A DNA stretch of 64,000 nucleotides from Tuwongella immobilis (GTDB taxonomy: Bacteria > Planctomycetota > Planctomycetia > Gemmatales > Gemmataceae), in assembly GCF_901538355.1 (NCBI RefSeq), contig NZ_LR593887.1, positions 2,828,920 through 2,892,919 on the forward strand. Direction: 5' to 3'. This document shows positions 36,076 through 45,506 of the stretch, one piece after another. Position numbers and translations under genes: made by a program. The notes beneath the pieces are model-generated. The model did not search any database, had not been told where the DNA came from, and saw only the letters and a list, made by a program, of their open reading frames with translations. The first letter of the stretch is position 1; every line of letters starts with the position of its first letter.

Positions 36076-37217
36076 ATCCGGATTGGCGAACGGTGATTGA
36101 GCGATTGCACGCCCGTCAGCGGCCTGGTGTGTTGGCCGTGACCGGCGGCGGGGCGTCGCTTTTGTCGGCGCTGCTGACGGTGCCGGGGGCATCGCGCACG
36201 GTGTTGGAAGCGGTCATTCCCTATGCCGAATCGGCGTTGGTCGATTGGCTGGGGTTCCGGCCCGACTCGTTCTGCGTGGCAGAAACCGCACGCGCCATGG
36301 CCGATCGCGCGTGGGAACATGCCCGACGATTAGCCCCCGATACCGAGGTGTTCGGGCTGGGATGCACCGCCAGCCTCGCCACCGACCGACCGAAGAAGGG
36401 CGAGCATCGCGCCTATGTCGCACTGCGGACGATGACCATCCGACAAACGCTGACAATCCGCTTCGAGAAGGGGCTTCGCGACCGAATCGGCGAAGAAGAC
36501 CTGCTCGTGACGGCGATGCTGCGATTGTTGGACACGCGACCGGATAGCGTTCCACCACTGCCGCTGCTTCTATCTGCGGGTGATTCGATCGACGAGACGA
36601 TTTCGGCGCTGGATGATCCACTCGCCCAGTTGTTGGATGGACGCATTGCCCGAATGATGCAAACCGTGGATGGACAATGGCTTGCGATGCCGGATCCACC
36701 GCGGGCGTTTCTGTCGGGGTCGTTTCATCCGCTCCACGATGGGCATCGGCAGTTGGTCGAAGTCGCCGAACAGAAATTGGGCCTGCCGGTGGGGTACGAG
36801 TTGAGCATTCGCAATGCGGATAAGCCGTCGTTAGATCGACACGTGGTCGAACGTCGGCTGCGGCAGTTCGTCTGGCATCGTCCGATTTGGCTGTCTCGCG
36901 AGCCGTATTTTGTGGATAAATCGGCGATTTATCCCGGTGCGGTGATGATCGTCGGCGTGGATACCGCCGCGCGGCTGCTCGATCCAAAATACACGCAAGG
37001 TGATCTCCAGCAACGAGATGCGGCGTTGCAACGAGTGGCGGACCACCAGTGCCGGTTTCTGGTGGCGGGTCGCGTGGCGGCGGACGGCCGCTTCCAGACA
37101 CTCGATTCGCTGGCCATCCCCGACGAATTCCGATCGCTGTTTCTCGGCCTTTCGGAATCGGAGTTTCGATTGGATCGATCCTCGACGGAAATTCGCAATC
37201 GCGGCGGCACGAACTGA
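36072..37217 (+). CDS. CinA/PncC-like domain fused to a cytidylyltransferase-like domain
   Basis: A 381-residue fusion. Residues 1-170 resemble the CinA C-terminal/PncC amidase fold (VTGGGASLLSALLTVPGASRT and GLGCTASLATDRPKKGEHRAYVA). PncC deamidates nicotinamide mononucleotide. Residues 212-381 carry a nucleotidyltransferase motif FLSGSFHPLHDGH (His219, His222, His225), as in NadD/NadM-type adenylyltransferases. Deamidation and adenylylation of NMN are consecutive steps of NAD recycling, so a bifunctional salvage enzyme is a reasonable inference, not shown. The start is a GTG overlapping the DUF1501 stop. The ISSxSSK-type nucleotide site of NadD is not clear near the end. Confidence 0.72.
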   Translation: MNPDWRTVIERLHARQRPGVLAVTGGGASLLSALLTVPGASRTVLEAVIPYAESALVDWLGFRPDSFCVAETARAMADRAWEHARRLAPDTEVFGLGCTASLATDRPKKGEHRAYVALRTMTIRQTLTIRFEKGLRDRIGEEDLLVTAMLRLLDTRPDSVPPLPLLLSAGDSIDETISALDDPLAQLLDGRIARMMQTVDGQWLAMPDPPRAFLSGSFHPLHDGHRQLVEVAEQKLGLPVGYELSIRNADKPSLDRHVVERRLRQFVWHRPIWLSREPYFVDKSAIYPGAVMIVGVDTAARLLDPKYTQGDLQQRDAALQRVADHQCRFLVAGRVAADGRFQTLDSLAIPDEFRSLFLGLSESEFRLDRSSTEIRNRGGTN

Positions 37218-37301
37218 CGGGGATTCCGTAGCTTGCGGCAGAAACCCGATCTACAATTCGGTATCTGCCGTTGCGATCCGAACCCCTAGCGGAAAGTGCC
37301 G

Positions 37302-40300
37302 ATGACCGATCCGCGCGCCGTCCCCCCGAATCCGCCGCCCTCGGGGGAGCAACCCACGATTCGCAATCTGTTTGCGGAGTCGCCCGCGAGCCGGAAACCG
37401 CCGCAAGTCGTTGGCAATTACCGACTCATGGAACGGATCGGCGAAGGGGGCATGGGCCAAGTCTTTCGCGGGGAGCATGTCAAACTCGGTCGCATCGTCG
37501 CCATCAAACTCATCCACCCCGAATTATTGCAAACGCCGCGATTGGTCAAACGCTTCGTGCGCGAGGTCCGCGCGGCGGCTCGTGTCGATCATCCGTTGAT
37601 TGTGCGGGCATACGATGCCGAATCGGATGGCAATATCCATTATCTGGTCATGGAATGGATCGATGGCCAGGATTTGAAGTCAATCGTTGCGCGTCGTGGG
37701 CCGCTGCCGGTGCCAGAAGTCCTTCGCATTGCGTTGGAAGTCGCGTTGGCGTTGGACCATCTGCATCAATTGGGCATGGTGCATCGGGATCTCAAGCCAT
37801 CGAATCTGATTCAGGTGCGAACGACGGGACAGGTGAAATTGCTCGATTTGGGCCTGGCGCGATTGACCGAACACGATGGTCCGGTGGATACTTCGCAGAC
37901 GCAAACCATGACCCGCCAAGGGGATATTCTCGGCACGCCGGATTTCATGGCCCCGGAACAGGCGATGAATGCCAAGGATGTCGATATTCGGGCCGATTTG
38001 TATAGCCTCGGGTGCACGCTGTACTATCTGCTGACGGCGTCGGTTCCGTTTCCGGGTGGCAACACCATCGAAAAGTTGCTGCGACAATGGCACGAGCCGC
38101 CCCCCGATTTGCGACGATTTCGGCCCGATGTCCCGGAGCCCGTTGCCGCGTTGGTGTCGCAATTGATGGCGAAATCGTTGGAGCATCGCTTTGCGACGCC
38201 GCGTGTGGTGGTGGATGCGTTGCGGTCGCTTGCGAGTCGTCCTGTGCCGCTGGCGATGCCGGTCGAGGATGCCACCATTCCGCAGGTAGAACCGGTGGAA
38301 GCCGTTTGGCAGCAACAGTTTAGCGACTGGGTCGAATCCGACTCCACCTTGGAGGAGGCGACCCGCGCCACGAAACAAGCCACCCGACCGAAACGCCGAT
38401 CCATCGCGTGGTTGGCGGCATCTGGAATGGCTGCCGCCGCGTTGGCGGTGCTGGTGATGCTGTTCCTGAATCCCGCGCCGACCCCGAATCCGACCGATGA
38501 ATCGGCGAACTCATCGGCGAACGCGAAGGAATCGGCGGATGCGTTGGAGCGCGATCGCTGGTATGCCGTCATCGATCGCCAACATGGGACGCCGGAGGCG
38601 ATTGCCGCAGCCGAAAATCTTCGCAAGCTCGTTTCGCCGTTGACGTTACTGCCGCGAAATGGGGCGAATGGCCCGCACATTCGCATCGGCGAAGCCAATC
38701 GCCGACATGGCGGCTGGATTCGGGGCATCGCGGCCAGCGCCGATGGCGAACGAATCGTCACCGGTGGATGGGATCGCATCGTCCGCATCTGGAATCGCCA
38801 GCCGTGGAAACTCCGCGAGACCCGCTCCGGCCACGATACCCCGATCTGGAACGTCGCGATTTCGCCGAACGGACGCTGGGTCGCTGGCATCTCCGGCTTT
38901 GACACCCTCTTTGATGGCGATGTCGGCATGGAGCGTAGCCTGCGATTATGGGATCTTGTCGAAGGCGGCGAGCGTGAAGTCTTCGACAACATGCGCTACG
39001 GGTGGAGTGTCTCCGCCGCGTTCACCCCCGATTCCAAGCGGCTATTGGTCGGTCAATACGATTCCGCGATGTTGTGGGATCTCGAGAAGTCCGAACCCGT
39101 TCGCCACTTCCGCACCGATGGCATGAATTGGTGCATGGCAACGGCTGTTTCGCCGGATGGAAAGTTTGCCTTCACCGGCGGCGGATTTCGGGATCACATT
39201 CGAGTCTGGGAGTTGGATACCGGGAAACTGGTGCGAGCATTCTCGAAATCCCACGGGCCGCCACGCTGTCTGGCGATTGCCGACGATGGCCGCAGATTGG
39301 CCGAATGCAGCGATGGCACGGTGCGAGTTTGGGATTGGACGACGGGGACCATGCTTCGAGAATTCCGCATTCCGAATCTCGAAATGAATGGGGTAACCTG
39401 GTGCGATGCCGGGCAATGCCTGGCGATCGTGCGTGCTGATGGGCGGGTCGTCTGGACCGCAGCGGATACCGGCGAAGTGCTGCGCGAAACACAGATCGAC
39501 GGCGTGGAACTCACCGGCGTCACGCGATTGGGGAATCACGGTCAGATTGCGGTGAGCGCCAGCGATGGCGGCGTGCGACGATTTCAATCCGAAACCGGAA
39601 CGGAACTGGAGCCACTCCCGGCACAATCGATCGCCCGTCAGTTGAATTGGCTTGATGGCGACAGGCAACTGCTGCTGATCCGCGAACTGGGCGTCACGGA
39701 GTTCCGGCCTCTGCTGCCGACGCGAGCAGTGCCTGCTGCGCTGCCAAGCGATTGGCGAACTGTCGCCGCGCTCGACGATGGCAGCGAATGGCTGGGGCGA
39801 ACCAACGCGACTTGGCAGCTTCGCAATCCGTTTACTGGAACGGTCCAAGCGACGGTCGAATGGCGCGAAGCAGGGCAGGCTCGCCTGGCGACGTTGGTCC
39901 CCAATCCCGCCAGTGCGAATCAACGCTCCAATGGTGTCGTGGCGTATTGGCCGAATCCGCGTGAGCTTCGCTATCAGCCATGGAAAGGGCCGATGCAGAT
40001 TTGGCCGATGCCGCAACAGGAGCACGCGCGAGCGTTGGCGGTGAGCGCAAATGGGCAGATGCTCGCCTACGGGACTGATCGTGGGCAGGTCGAGTTGATT
40101 GCACTCGCCGAGCCCAAGCCGCGATTTCGGGTGAAAATCGACCGCGAACCGATTCGCAAGCTGGCGTTCACGCCGGATGGGCAGACCGTGGTGGTCCTCA
40201 GCGGCAACTCGCAAGTTTACACGCTGTACGTCACCACCGAAGCGGTGAAGCCGATTCCGAATTTGGAGGGGAGCTTCGACGCGGTCGCGATTTCGGCAGA

Positions 40301-40481
40301 TGGAACGCGACTGGCGGTGGGTTCGCTCGTCGGCGAAGTGCGGATTCATGGGTTGCTGTCGCCGGGCCGATCGCGGCGCTGGAGTTTCCCATCCGCAGTG
40401 CGGAGTCTGAGATTCTCTCGCGATGGGGCGATGATTGCGGTGGGGCTGGCCAACGGCTGTGTCGAAATCGAACGCGATTAA
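37302..40481 (+). CDS. Ser/Thr protein kinase with transmembrane helix and WD40 repeats
   Basis: A 1059-residue receptor-like kinase. The catalytic domain has a Gly loop GEGGMG (from residue 47), the ATP Lys in AIK (Lys69), HRDLKPSN (161-168, Asp163), DLG in place of DFG (182-184) and APEQ. A single membrane helix lies at about 366-390. The rest is a beta-propeller region with WD40-like phrases such as IVTGGWDRIVRIWNR, LRLWDLVEGGE and VRVWDWTTGTM. This cytoplasmic kinase plus periplasmic or extracytoplasmic propeller is common in planctomycetes; the signal is unknown. The ATG at 37302 is chosen over a GTG 6 bases earlier because of GGAAAG. Confidence 0.92.
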   Translation: MTDPRAVPPNPPPSGEQPTIRNLFAESPASRKPPQVVGNYRLMERIGEGGMGQVFRGEHVKLGRIVAIKLIHPELLQTPRLVKRFVREVRAAARVDHPLIVRAYDAESDGNIHYLVMEWIDGQDLKSIVARRGPLPVPEVLRIALEVALALDHLHQLGMVHRDLKPSNLIQVRTTGQVKLLDLGLARLTEHDGPVDTSQTQTMTRQGDILGTPDFMAPEQAMNAKDVDIRADLYSLGCTLYYLLTASVPFPGGNTIEKLLRQWHEPPPDLRRFRPDVPEPVAALVSQLMAKSLEHRFATPRVVVDALRSLASRPVPLAMPVEDATIPQVEPVEAVWQQQFSDWVESDSTLEEATRATKQATRPKRRSIAWLAASGMAAAALAVLVMLFLNPAPTPNPTDESANSSANAKESADALERDRWYAVIDRQHGTPEAIAAAENLRKLVSPLTLLPRNGANGPHIRIGEANRRHGGWIRGIAASADGERIVTGGWDRIVRIWNRQPWKLRETRSGHDTPIWNVAISPNGRWVAGISGFDTLFDGDVGMERSLRLWDLVEGGEREVFDNMRYGWSVSAAFTPDSKRLLVGQYDSAMLWDLEKSEPVRHFRTDGMNWCMATAVSPDGKFAFTGGGFRDHIRVWELDTGKLVRAFSKSHGPPRCLAIADDGRRLAECSDGTVRVWDWTTGTMLREFRIPNLEMNGVTWCDAGQCLAIVRADGRVVWTAADTGEVLRETQIDGVELTGVTRLGNHGQIAVSASDGGVRRFQSETGTELEPLPAQSIARQLNWLDGDRQLLLIRELGVTEFRPLLPTRAVPAALPSDWRTVAALDDGSEWLGRTNATWQLRNPFTGTVQATVEWREAGQARLATLVPNPASANQRSNGVVAYWPNPRELRYQPWKGPMQIWPMPQQEHARALAVSANGQMLAYGTDRGQVELIALAEPKPRFRVKIDREPIRKLAFTPDGQTVVVLSGNSQVYTLYVTTEAVKPIPNLEGSFDAVAISADGTRLAVGSLVGEVRIHGLLSPGRSRRWSFPSAVRSLRFSRDGAMIAVGLANGCVEIERD

Positions 40482-42001
40482 CGATTCGCACGCATTGAAT
40501 CGTTCAAGGTCTGCACTCGATGCGCTGCGGACGCCGATGCCGATGGATTCTCCGAGAGGCCCAGACGAAATCGAAGATATTCCTCGACGAGAATCGCTCC
40601 AAAGGCGTGCCGATCGATCAAGACCGGCGGCTGGTTCGGCTGATTCGATTCCAGCAGAATCAAGTTGGTATCGCGGACGATGCGCTGGATTTGGTCGTAG
40701 CGAATTGCCTGCGTTTGAGTCTCGATGCCGCGGGGGTCGAGCCAGCAATCGCCGATGGAGACACGGTCGCCGGCTTCGATCCGCTCGTCAATGATCCGGA
40801 GTCGGAATGGCAGAATCCGTGCCAGAATCTCATAATTCATCGCGATCCAGGCGGGATGTTTGAATTTCAACGGAATCACTTCTTGACCGGCGACCAGGAT
40901 CATCTGCATGGATGCCGATGTGGTATCGCTGAATTCTCGCACGTCCAAATGGTCGATGCGATCCCAACGAAGGGCGGTTTTTCCGACGCAAATGCCGTGC
41001 TCATAAAGATGGATCGCTTGGGTTCGCACGGGCAGCACGATCGCGCTGAGAATCACGCATAATCCCGCCAGCGCCACCCATAATCCGGCAGGCGGAATCC
41101 CGGCGATCAGCAGCACAACCCAGATCGCACCGATTGGGCCGAAGAACACCTGCAAGAAGCGAATCCAGCGGGGATGCTGCACGCCGCAGATCCATGCTCC
41201 CAACTCCGGATGCGGGGGGGGAGTCGTTTCATCGCTTGTGACTTCCTCCATCGACTGGCTGCGAGGTTCGGCTTGTGGGCGATTCGCAAAGTGCCGATGC
41301 AGGTCCGGCAGCAGAATCAGATTCGACTGCGTGAGCGGAATCATCATCGTTTCCGATGGGCGATTCTGGATGCTAATCAGACTCACCAATTGGCTGAATT
41401 CGATTCGCCGAATCTCGCCCCACGGAATGATCGCCCGGCGGCCCCAACGGATTCCGTCTCGACTCACCGTCAGTCGGCCCCAGTGGTGGAGTTCGCCCGA
41501 TTCCAACTCGTCGATGATGCGTTCTGCGACCGATTCCTTCAATTCCAACAGTCGAGGCAATGCCGCTTCGATGATCGAAGAAACGGTCCATTCTTCGAGT
41601 GGGATGCGCCGTCGATCGGCCGTCTCCATCTGACATTTCAGCAAGAACGGTCGAATGGTCGTGAGATCGGTCACGCGGAAGGTGGTGACCTCCGGGTCGG
41701 TGATGGTCACCCACGGGAGCAGACCGTTCTTCCAGGCGAAACCATTCTCGAAGATGCGCAATTGCGAACGGCCAAAGCCGATGGCATAGATCCAAAAGCA
41801 AAGGCTCAGGCCGGAGAAAAAGAGAAAGAATGTCGTGGAGGATGGCTCGGGCAGGCCGCTCGAATGGTAGGTGGCAAAGCCGCCCATGATGAGGCCACAG
41901 ATGCGAGCGGCCCAGAAGCGACGAGTGGCAACAATCGGGGTTTGCAGTTCCGCACCGAGTTCAGGCGTGGGAGATTCCGGCGAGCTTGCAAACCGTGTCA
42001 T
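40478..42001 (-). CDS. Membrane protein of unknown function (DUF6585-like)
   Basis: A 507-residue protein built from two similar halves. Each has two hydrophobic helices followed by a PH-like beta region: IYAIGFGRSQLRIFENGFAW in the first, QAIHLYEHGICVGKTALRW in the second. It resembles the planctomycete DUF6585 group, but this is from memory of the pattern and uncertain. It ends inside the kinase gene (4-base tail-to-tail overlap). No partner or substrate can be suggested. Confidence 0.7.
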   Translation of the reverse strand: MTRFASSPESPTPELGAELQTPIVATRRFWAARICGLIMGGFATYHSSGLPEPSSTTFFLFFSGLSLCFWIYAIGFGRSQLRIFENGFAWKNGLLPWVTITDPEVTTFRVTDLTTIRPFLLKCQMETADRRRIPLEEWTVSSIIEAALPRLLELKESVAERIIDELESGELHHWGRLTVSRDGIRWGRRAIIPWGEIRRIEFSQLVSLISIQNRPSETMMIPLTQSNLILLPDLHRHFANRPQAEPRSQSMEEVTSDETTPPPHPELGAWICGVQHPRWIRFLQVFFGPIGAIWVVLLIAGIPPAGLWVALAGLCVILSAIVLPVRTQAIHLYEHGICVGKTALRWDRIDHLDVREFSDTTSASMQMILVAGQEVIPLKFKHPAWIAMNYEILARILPFRLRIIDERIEAGDRVSIGDCWLDPRGIETQTQAIRYDQIQRIVRDTNLILLESNQPNQPPVLIDRHAFGAILVEEYLRFRLGLSENPSASASAAHRVQTLNDSMRANR

Positions 42002-42166
42002 GTGGGAACTCGATTTGGTGCGGGGGTGGCAGGAATCTTTCGCGTGGCACAGGTGATTGAATTACACCATAATGCCCATGGTTTCTCAAGGGATGTCGCC
42101 GCATCCCGCAATTTCACGCGAGGTTCGAATCGATCCCGCGATTGACCGCAACAAGGAATCCTGACC

Positions 42167-42874
42167 ATGGCTGACTCCGCTTTGGATGCGCTGCTGCAAT
42201 CCAGCATGACCGATGGGAAATTCACCGCTGGCGAAAAGAATCAGTTGCTGCAATGGTTAGACGATCATGGGGCGACGCTTGCGGATCTGAACGGGGTCCG
42301 CAGTCGGGCGTTTGAGCTAGCGGAATCGGCCGTCGATTCGCTGGGCGCGGCGGCGGTGTTTGCGTGGCTCAAGGAAGTGGTCAAAGCCTTGGCCCAACGT
42401 CAATCGCGGCTGGAGAAACCGGGCATCTCCGCCGACCAGATTGAATCCGCGCTGTTCGTTGCGCCGGATCAGGATTGCCCGGGGGCGATTCTGCGGGCGA
42501 TGCGCGATTGCCGACAATCGTTGGATATTGCCGTCTTCACTATCACCGATGACCGACTCAGCGACGGAATCCTCGACGCCAAACGGCGCGGGGTGGCGGT
42601 GCGAATCCTGACCGACAACGAAAAAATGCACGATCCCGGCTCGGATATCGCCCGATTCGAACAGGCGGGAATCCCCGTGCGCATCGATTCCACCGCGTTC
42701 CATATGCACCACAAATTTGCCATCTTCGATGACTGCCGAATTCTCACCGGCAGTTACAACTGGACTCGTGGTGCAGCCCAAAACAACGAAGAGCATTTCA
42801 TTATCACCAATGATCCGACGCTCGTGACCGGGTTGCGTCGGACCTTTGACGATCTGTGGGCGAAACTCGCGTAG
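42167..42874 (+). CDS. Phospholipase D-like protein with one HKD motif
   Basis: A 235-residue protein of the PLD superfamily. An N-terminal helical part (about 80 residues) precedes a single catalytic half with SLDIAVFTITDDRLSDGIL and the HKD motif HHKFAIFDD, then GSYNWTRGAAQNNEEH. Single-HKD members (Nuc, mitochondrial PLD6) act as homodimers on phosphodiesters of nucleic acid or cardiolipin. No signal peptide is present, so it acts in the cytoplasm. The start follows AAGGAA. It converges with the second CphA gene (19 bases between stops). Confidence 0.88.
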   Translation: MADSALDALLQSSMTDGKFTAGEKNQLLQWLDDHGATLADLNGVRSRAFELAESAVDSLGAAAVFAWLKEVVKALAQRQSRLEKPGISADQIESALFVAPDQDCPGAILRAMRDCRQSLDIAVFTITDDRLSDGILDAKRRGVAVRILTDNEKMHDPGSDIARFEQAGIPVRIDSTAFHMHHKFAIFDDCRILTGSYNWTRGAAQNNEEHFIITNDPTLVTGLRRTFDDLWAKLA

Positions 42875-42893
42875 GAAGCTACCGAATCGCCGG

Positions 42894-45341
42894 TTACCGG
42901 GGAGGCGTCGTCTGCAAGCGCTGGGCGATTTCTCCCAAGGTACGCTCCAGCGAATCGATTACCACCAGCCACAGTTCGTCGGATTTTCGCAGGCGGTGCG
43001 CCAGATCAATCGCTTCCGCAAGGCTGGGCAGGGTATAGGTTTCGGTCAGGCGGCCCGGCTCGGGATTGGGCATCGTTCCACCTGCCAGAATCAGCCGATC
43101 GAACGCACCCGACACGCTGGCGGGGATTCCCGGTTTCCCGGTTGCATCGCGCCAATCGGCCAGCATTAGCAGCGAACGCGAATGGTGCGGCAGCGCCTCG
43201 ATGCCAGCGATCACCAGGGGCAACACGGCGCTTTCGCAGACGATTGTGGCAGTGCCAGCGGCGGAAAGCACCCGAATCGGCACATTCGGCGCATCCAAGT
43301 TGGGCAGCGTCGCCAGGAGGCTTTCGTGCGGAATTCGCAAGACATCCGCCGTCGCCATTGCCGCCAGTCGAGTGGTTCCCGGTCCGAAGGGATAGGCGCT
43401 TGCTTGAATGAATCGCGTTCGATTCTCGCCGGTGAAGCGTGCGACACTGCCATCTTGCACGCCGTAGCCGATTCCGCCAGTCGAAACGTGGCTGCGAAGC
43501 GGTGCGGAGAGCGGCTGATCGCTGACCAAGATTCGCTTGATGGTTGAGGTGGGGATCTGATCCAGCAGTTGCCGAAGGTGGTTATCTTCGGCAGGCAGAA
43601 TCACCGCACCGGTATCTTGAACCGCCCGCACCAGCACGGCACTGCACGCCAGGTCCGGTGGCGGAATTTCGGAATCGGCAAAGACAACGACATCGGCGGC
43701 ATCCAGCCCGAGTCCGTGTTCCTCGATTCGTGCGGGATCGACTTCGATGACCGCAGCGGTCACTGCGGGGTTGCCGAGAATCGCGCGGGTGGCGGCCAGC
43801 GACATTCCGGCCAAGTGGGGAATCGGTTCGCCGTCCACTTGCACGCCCTGCGATCCGGCGTGGCCGACTCGGTGCCCGGCCATCCGAAGCATTTCCCGAA
43901 TGGTGGCGGCTGTTCGTCCCCGCCCGGCACCGCCGCCAACCAGGACAATCGGCACCCGGCCATTCTCGCCCGGTCGATACAGCAGATCGACAATCGCCTC
44001 ACCCACCGGCTGTGGGGATCCACCCGACGGCTCCAGGTGCATCCGCAGTCCTGGCCCGGCATTCACTTCGACGATTCCGCCACGCTGACTTTCCAACGAT
44101 TGGGTAATGTCTCGACAGACGACATCGACGCCGGCGATATCCAACCCAACCGCCTGACTCGCTTCCACGGCGCGGCGGGCAGTCAGCGGATGCACCATTT
44201 CGGTGACATCTGTTGCGGTGCCGCCGGTGGAGAGATTGGCATTGCGGCGGATGAGGATGCGCTGCCCGGCTGCGGGGACACTTTCGGGGTTCATCCCCTG
44301 TTCGGCAAGCACTTGCAGCGCGATTCCATCCAGCTTGATGATGCTCAACACGGTGCCATGCCCATCGCTGCGGCGCGGGTCGCGGTTCACACGTTCGATC
44401 AGTTGCGTGATGGTCGATTGCCCATCACCGATGACGTGAGCCGGTTCGCGTCGGGCGGCGGCGACCAACTTGCCACCTACCACTAAGAGGCGGTAGTCGT
44501 CGCCTTCGAGATATTGTTCGACGAGAATCGAACTGCCTTCTTCGATCGCAAGGGCATAGGCCCGTTCCACTTGCGATTGGGTGTGGAGATTCGTCGCCAC
44601 GCCACGACCGTGATTGCCATACTGCGGTTTGACCACCACCGGCAGGCCGATTTCCTGCGCTGCGCGCCAGGCATCCGCAGCATCGCTAACAGGCCGACCC
44701 AAAGGAACCGGCACTCCCAACGCAATCAATAGTTCGCGGGTGAGTTCTTTATCTTGTGCGATGGTTTCGGCGATGGCGCTGGTGAATCCCGTTTCGGCGG
44801 TACAGACCCGGCGCTGATGCACCCCGTGGCCGAAAAAGACCAGACTGCCGGTGCCGATTCGACGGAACGGAATGCCACGTCGCGTGGCGGCCCGCACAAT
44901 CGCAGACGTGCTTGGCCCCAAGCGAATGTCGTAGGCCAAGGCTTTGAGTTCCGCGAGTCGTTCCTCGAACGGGAACAACCGACCTGCGCAGACGGCATCG
45001 AGCCAATCGCAGGCCATGGTTAGCGCTGCGCGGGCGATCCGTTCTTCTTCCAATGCGACGATGATGGGTGCGGAGTGCGAGGCGAAATCGGGCGGCGTTT
45101 CGCCAAACGACACGGGCGAGCCGCTGATGCGTTGCAATTCCAACGCCACATCGACGATCAAGCGGGGAAGTGTCTGCGGGGATGCTGGCAGCAGTTGGGG
45201 CAACGTCGGGGAGATGACCGTCTGCTCGATGGATGCAACTTGCGAGGCTTCCGAATCGGTCCAGTGGAGAGTCGCCACCAAGACCGGGCCGCGGCTCCAA
45301 CGGTTCACACCATGCAGCATCCGAATCTGCGAGCATTCCAT
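42894..45341 (-). CDS. CphA paralogue: intact ATP-grasp half, degenerate Mur-ligase half
   Basis: An 815-residue cyanophycin synthetase paralogue. The ATP-grasp (Asp-adding) half keeps Lys238, GNHGRG (242-247), AHVIGDG..STI, NANLSTGG and the metal/ATP motif VEVNAGPG (424-431). The Mur-ligase half, which adds Arg in CphA, has lost its P-loop: GTNGKTTT becomes GGGAGRGRTAA (469-479). The ETARGGILR motif is changed to EVDPARIEE, and no DHLG is found. The N-terminal domain is short but retains LHGVNRWS and VALELQRISGSPVSFG. ATG 45341 has AAGGAA upstream. Predicted to depend on the neighbouring paralogue for Arg addition; CphA2-type enzymes also have a dead Mur half and polymerise dipeptides, an alternative. 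Confidence 0.88.
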   Translation of the reverse strand: MECSQIRMLHGVNRWSRGPVLVATLHWTDSEASQVASIEQTVISPTLPQLLPASPQTLPRLIVDVALELQRISGSPVSFGETPPDFASHSAPIIVALEEERIARAALTMACDWLDAVCAGRLFPFEERLAELKALAYDIRLGPSTSAIVRAATRRGIPFRRIGTGSLVFFGHGVHQRRVCTAETGFTSAIAETIAQDKELTRELLIALGVPVPLGRPVSDAADAWRAAQEIGLPVVVKPQYGNHGRGVATNLHTQSQVERAYALAIEEGSSILVEQYLEGDDYRLLVVGGKLVAAARREPAHVIGDGQSTITQLIERVNRDPRRSDGHGTVLSIIKLDGIALQVLAEQGMNPESVPAAGQRILIRRNANLSTGGTATDVTEMVHPLTARRAVEASQAVGLDIAGVDVVCRDITQSLESQRGGIVEVNAGPGLRMHLEPSGGSPQPVGEAIVDLLYRPGENGRVPIVLVGGGAGRGRTAATIREMLRMAGHRVGHAGSQGVQVDGEPIPHLAGMSLAATRAILGNPAVTAAVIEVDPARIEEHGLGLDAADVVVFADSEIPPPDLACSAVLVRAVQDTGAVILPAEDNHLRQLLDQIPTSTIKRILVSDQPLSAPLRSHVSTGGIGYGVQDGSVARFTGENRTRFIQASAYPFGPGTTRLAAMATADVLRIPHESLLATLPNLDAPNVPIRVLSAAGTATIVCESAVLPLVIAGIEALPHHSRSLLMLADWRDATGKPGIPASVSGAFDRLILAGGTMPNPEPGRLTETYTLPSLAEAIDLAHRLRKSDELWLVVIDSLERTLGEIAQRLQTTPPR

Positions 45342-45431
45342 GCCGAGTTCCTTCCGAGACTTCCACCCAACGCAGTGATCCCTCGGATAAGATGCGAAAA
45401 GTGACCGCGATTGCCAGTGCAGTTCCAAAAA

Positions 45432-45486
45432 CTCACCACCCATTCCACCGGTGAATCGGAAGATTCCGTCCGGTGAAATGGGTGAG
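45432..45486 (-). terminator. Terminator/attenuator between the two cphA genes
   Basis: On the minus strand, CTCACCCATTTCACCGG pairs imperfectly with CCGGTGGAATGGGTGGTGAG and is followed at once by TTTTTGG. This is an intrinsic-terminator shape placed in the 165-base gap between the two cyanophycin genes. It would reduce read-through to the downstream paralogue. Confidence 0.7.
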
Positions 45487-45506
45487 TTCGGTTGACTGGG
45501 CTTCGG

